Origin: Methylophilaceae bacterium
GTDB taxonomy: Bacteria; Pseudomonadota; Gammaproteobacteria; Burkholderiales; Methylophilaceae
Assembly: GCA_006844635.1 (NCBI GenBank)
Contig: SPJO01000132.1
Span: 1 to 6,519 of the forward strand
Length of the DNA: 6,519 nucleotides
Direction of reading: 5' to 3'
Numbering within the stretch: the first letter of the stretch is position 1; the number at the start of each line of letters is the position of its first letter. The position numbers and the translations under genes are program-made. The notes beneath the pieces are model-generated. The model did no database searches, was not told where the DNA came from, and saw only the letters and a program-made list of their open reading frames with translations. This document shows, piece by piece, positions 5,649 to 6,519 of the stretch.

Positions 5649-6519
5649 TTAAGCCACCAGTTCCATCGACACACGTGGTGCAACAGCACATAACAATTCA
5701 TAACCGACAGTACCACAAGCCTCAGCAACCGCATCAACACTAACCTGATTACCCCACAGTTCAACTGCAGCCCCGATATTAGCATCTGGCAAGTCTGTTA
5801 GATCGCAATACAGCATATCCATAGACACACGACCTAATGTGCGTGTCAGCTGGCCAGAAACGGCAATAGGTGTGCCTGTTACTGCGTGTCGTGGGTAACC
5901 GTCTGCATACCCACAAGCAACAATGCCGACGCGTGTTTGCTTATCCGCAGTAAAAGTATTGCCGTAGCCGACACTTTCGCCTTTTTCAATTGTTTGCACC
6001 GCAATAATTTCAGATATGAGATGCATCACAGGCTGCAAATCAAATGCAGCTGCTGGCGTGCCACCAATAGGGCTAGCGCCATAAAGCATAATGCCAGGAC
6101 GTACCCAATGCGCATGCGCTTCAGGGTAACGAAGAATCGTCGCGGAGTTCGCTAATGATTGTGGTGCGGGTAAAGCGCTGGTAATGTCTTGAAAGCGTTT
6201 CAAGGGTGCAGCGATACCCTTGTCTTCATCCGCCGTAGCGAAATGCGTCATCAGCGTAATGTCAGCTACGTTGTCGCTACCACTTAATTGGTCATAGACT
6301 GCTTGAAAGACATTAGGACGGAAGCCCAAACGATTCATACCACTATTCATTTTAAGGTAAATGTGGACAGGCCTAGGCAGGCGTGCATTCAGCAATACTT
6401 TTAATTGTGCAGCTTGATGCACGACGATACTAACCTCATAGCTAGCAGCAATGCGTAAGGCATCTTCCCCAAAAGCACCTTCTAGCAGCAGAATTGGTTG
6501 CTCAACGCCAACCTCTCTT
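5649..6519 (-). CDS. alr: Alanine racemase, N-terminus cut by window edge
   Basis: PLP-dependent enzyme interconverting L- and D-alanine for peptidoglycan; cytoplasmic dimer. The frame is open from the right edge, giving about 289 residues of an expected 355-370. The missing part is the first 70 or so, including the PLP-binding lysine. In the visible part, PILLLEG is near the start. LKMNSGMNRLGF (codons around 6356-6321) holds the lysine that is carbamylated in relatives. RPGIMLYG lies near 6101-6078, VGYGNTF near 5972-5952 has the second catalytic base Tyr, and GRVSMDM near 5831-5811 is the substrate-side loop. A GTG at 6422 is not the start, because conserved Alr sequence continues upstream of it. 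The TAA stop is immediately followed, in the same frame, by the TTG of radA. The alr-radA pairing is common in betaproteobacteria (from memory). Confidence 0.95.
   Translation of the reverse strand, partial: REVGVEQPILLLEGAFGEDALRIAASYEVSIVVHQAAQLKVLLNARLPRPVHIYLKMNSGMNRLGFRPNVFQAVYDQLSGSDNVADITLMTHFATADEDKGIAAPLKRFQDITSALPAPQSLANSATILRYPEAHAHWVRPGIMLYGASPIGGTPAAAFDLQPVMHLISEIIAVQTIEKGESVGYGNTFTADKQTRVGIVACGYADGYPRHAVTGTPIAVSGQLTRTLGRVSMDMLYCDLTDLPDANIGAAVELWGNQVSVDAVAEACGTVGYELLCAVAPRVSMELVA
5654..5658 (-). promoter_or_regulatory. Weak ribosome site for the TTG start of radA
   Basis: GGTGG on the minus strand, inside the last codons of alr and 5 nt before the TTG. It is only a partial match to the anti-Shine-Dalgarno. 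With the TTG codon, it suggests radA relies on ribosomes finishing alr. Confidence 0.4.

Noticed and set aside
5486..5785. Minus-strand open frame spanning the alr/radA junction
   Set aside because: It is an alternate frame of two genes with clear family motifs; its protein is low-complexity and unlike anything I recognise.
6420..6422. GTG as the start of alr
   Set aside because: Conserved Alr sequence (PILLLEG region) continues in frame upstream to the window edge, so the gene is cut by the edge rather than starting here.

Overview
The window is a compact stretch of chromosomal housekeeping and biosynthetic genes from a Gram-negative bacterium. It is most likely a betaproteobacterium, possibly of the methylotrophic Methylophilaceae. 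That guess rests on four things: the alr-radA pair, a 'Def2'-type peptide deformylase with the long insert typical of beta-/gammaproteobacteria, an MtnP-like protein of the proteobacterial methylthioinosine phosphorylase type, and moderate base composition as judged by eye. No RNA gene, mobile element, CRISPR array or prophage is visible. Nearly every base is coding; the only intergenic space of any size is 78 bp.

Layout. Positions 1-1173 (minus strand) hold a methylthioinosine/methylthioadenosine phosphorylase gene followed 2 bp later by a peptide deformylase gene that runs off the left edge. From 1174 to 1251 lies a divergent promoter region in which the best -10 boxes for the two directions overlap. 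Positions 1252-4297 (plus strand) hold hpnC, hpnD and hpnE, spaced 3 and 4 bp apart: a complete three-enzyme route from farnesyl diphosphate to squalene. Positions 4275-6519 (minus strand) hold alr (alanine racemase, 5' end off the right edge) followed directly by radA. The 3' ends of hpnE and radA overlap by 23 bp in convergent orientation.

How the genes work together. HpnD condenses two farnesyl diphosphates to presqualene diphosphate, HpnC turns this into hydroxysqualene, and HpnE reduces that to squalene. Squalene would feed hopanoids or C30 carotenoids, but no squalene-hopene cyclase or carotenoid desaturase lies in the window. The minus-strand genes serve unrelated jobs: nucleoside salvage, N-terminal deformylation, D-alanine supply for peptidoglycan, and recombinational repair.

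I do not see an undescribed system here. The points most worth a second look are the same-frame, zero-gap alr stop / radA TTG start, the overlapping divergent -10 boxes, the purine-specificity residue of the phosphorylase, and the squalene operon lying apart from any visible squalene consumer.
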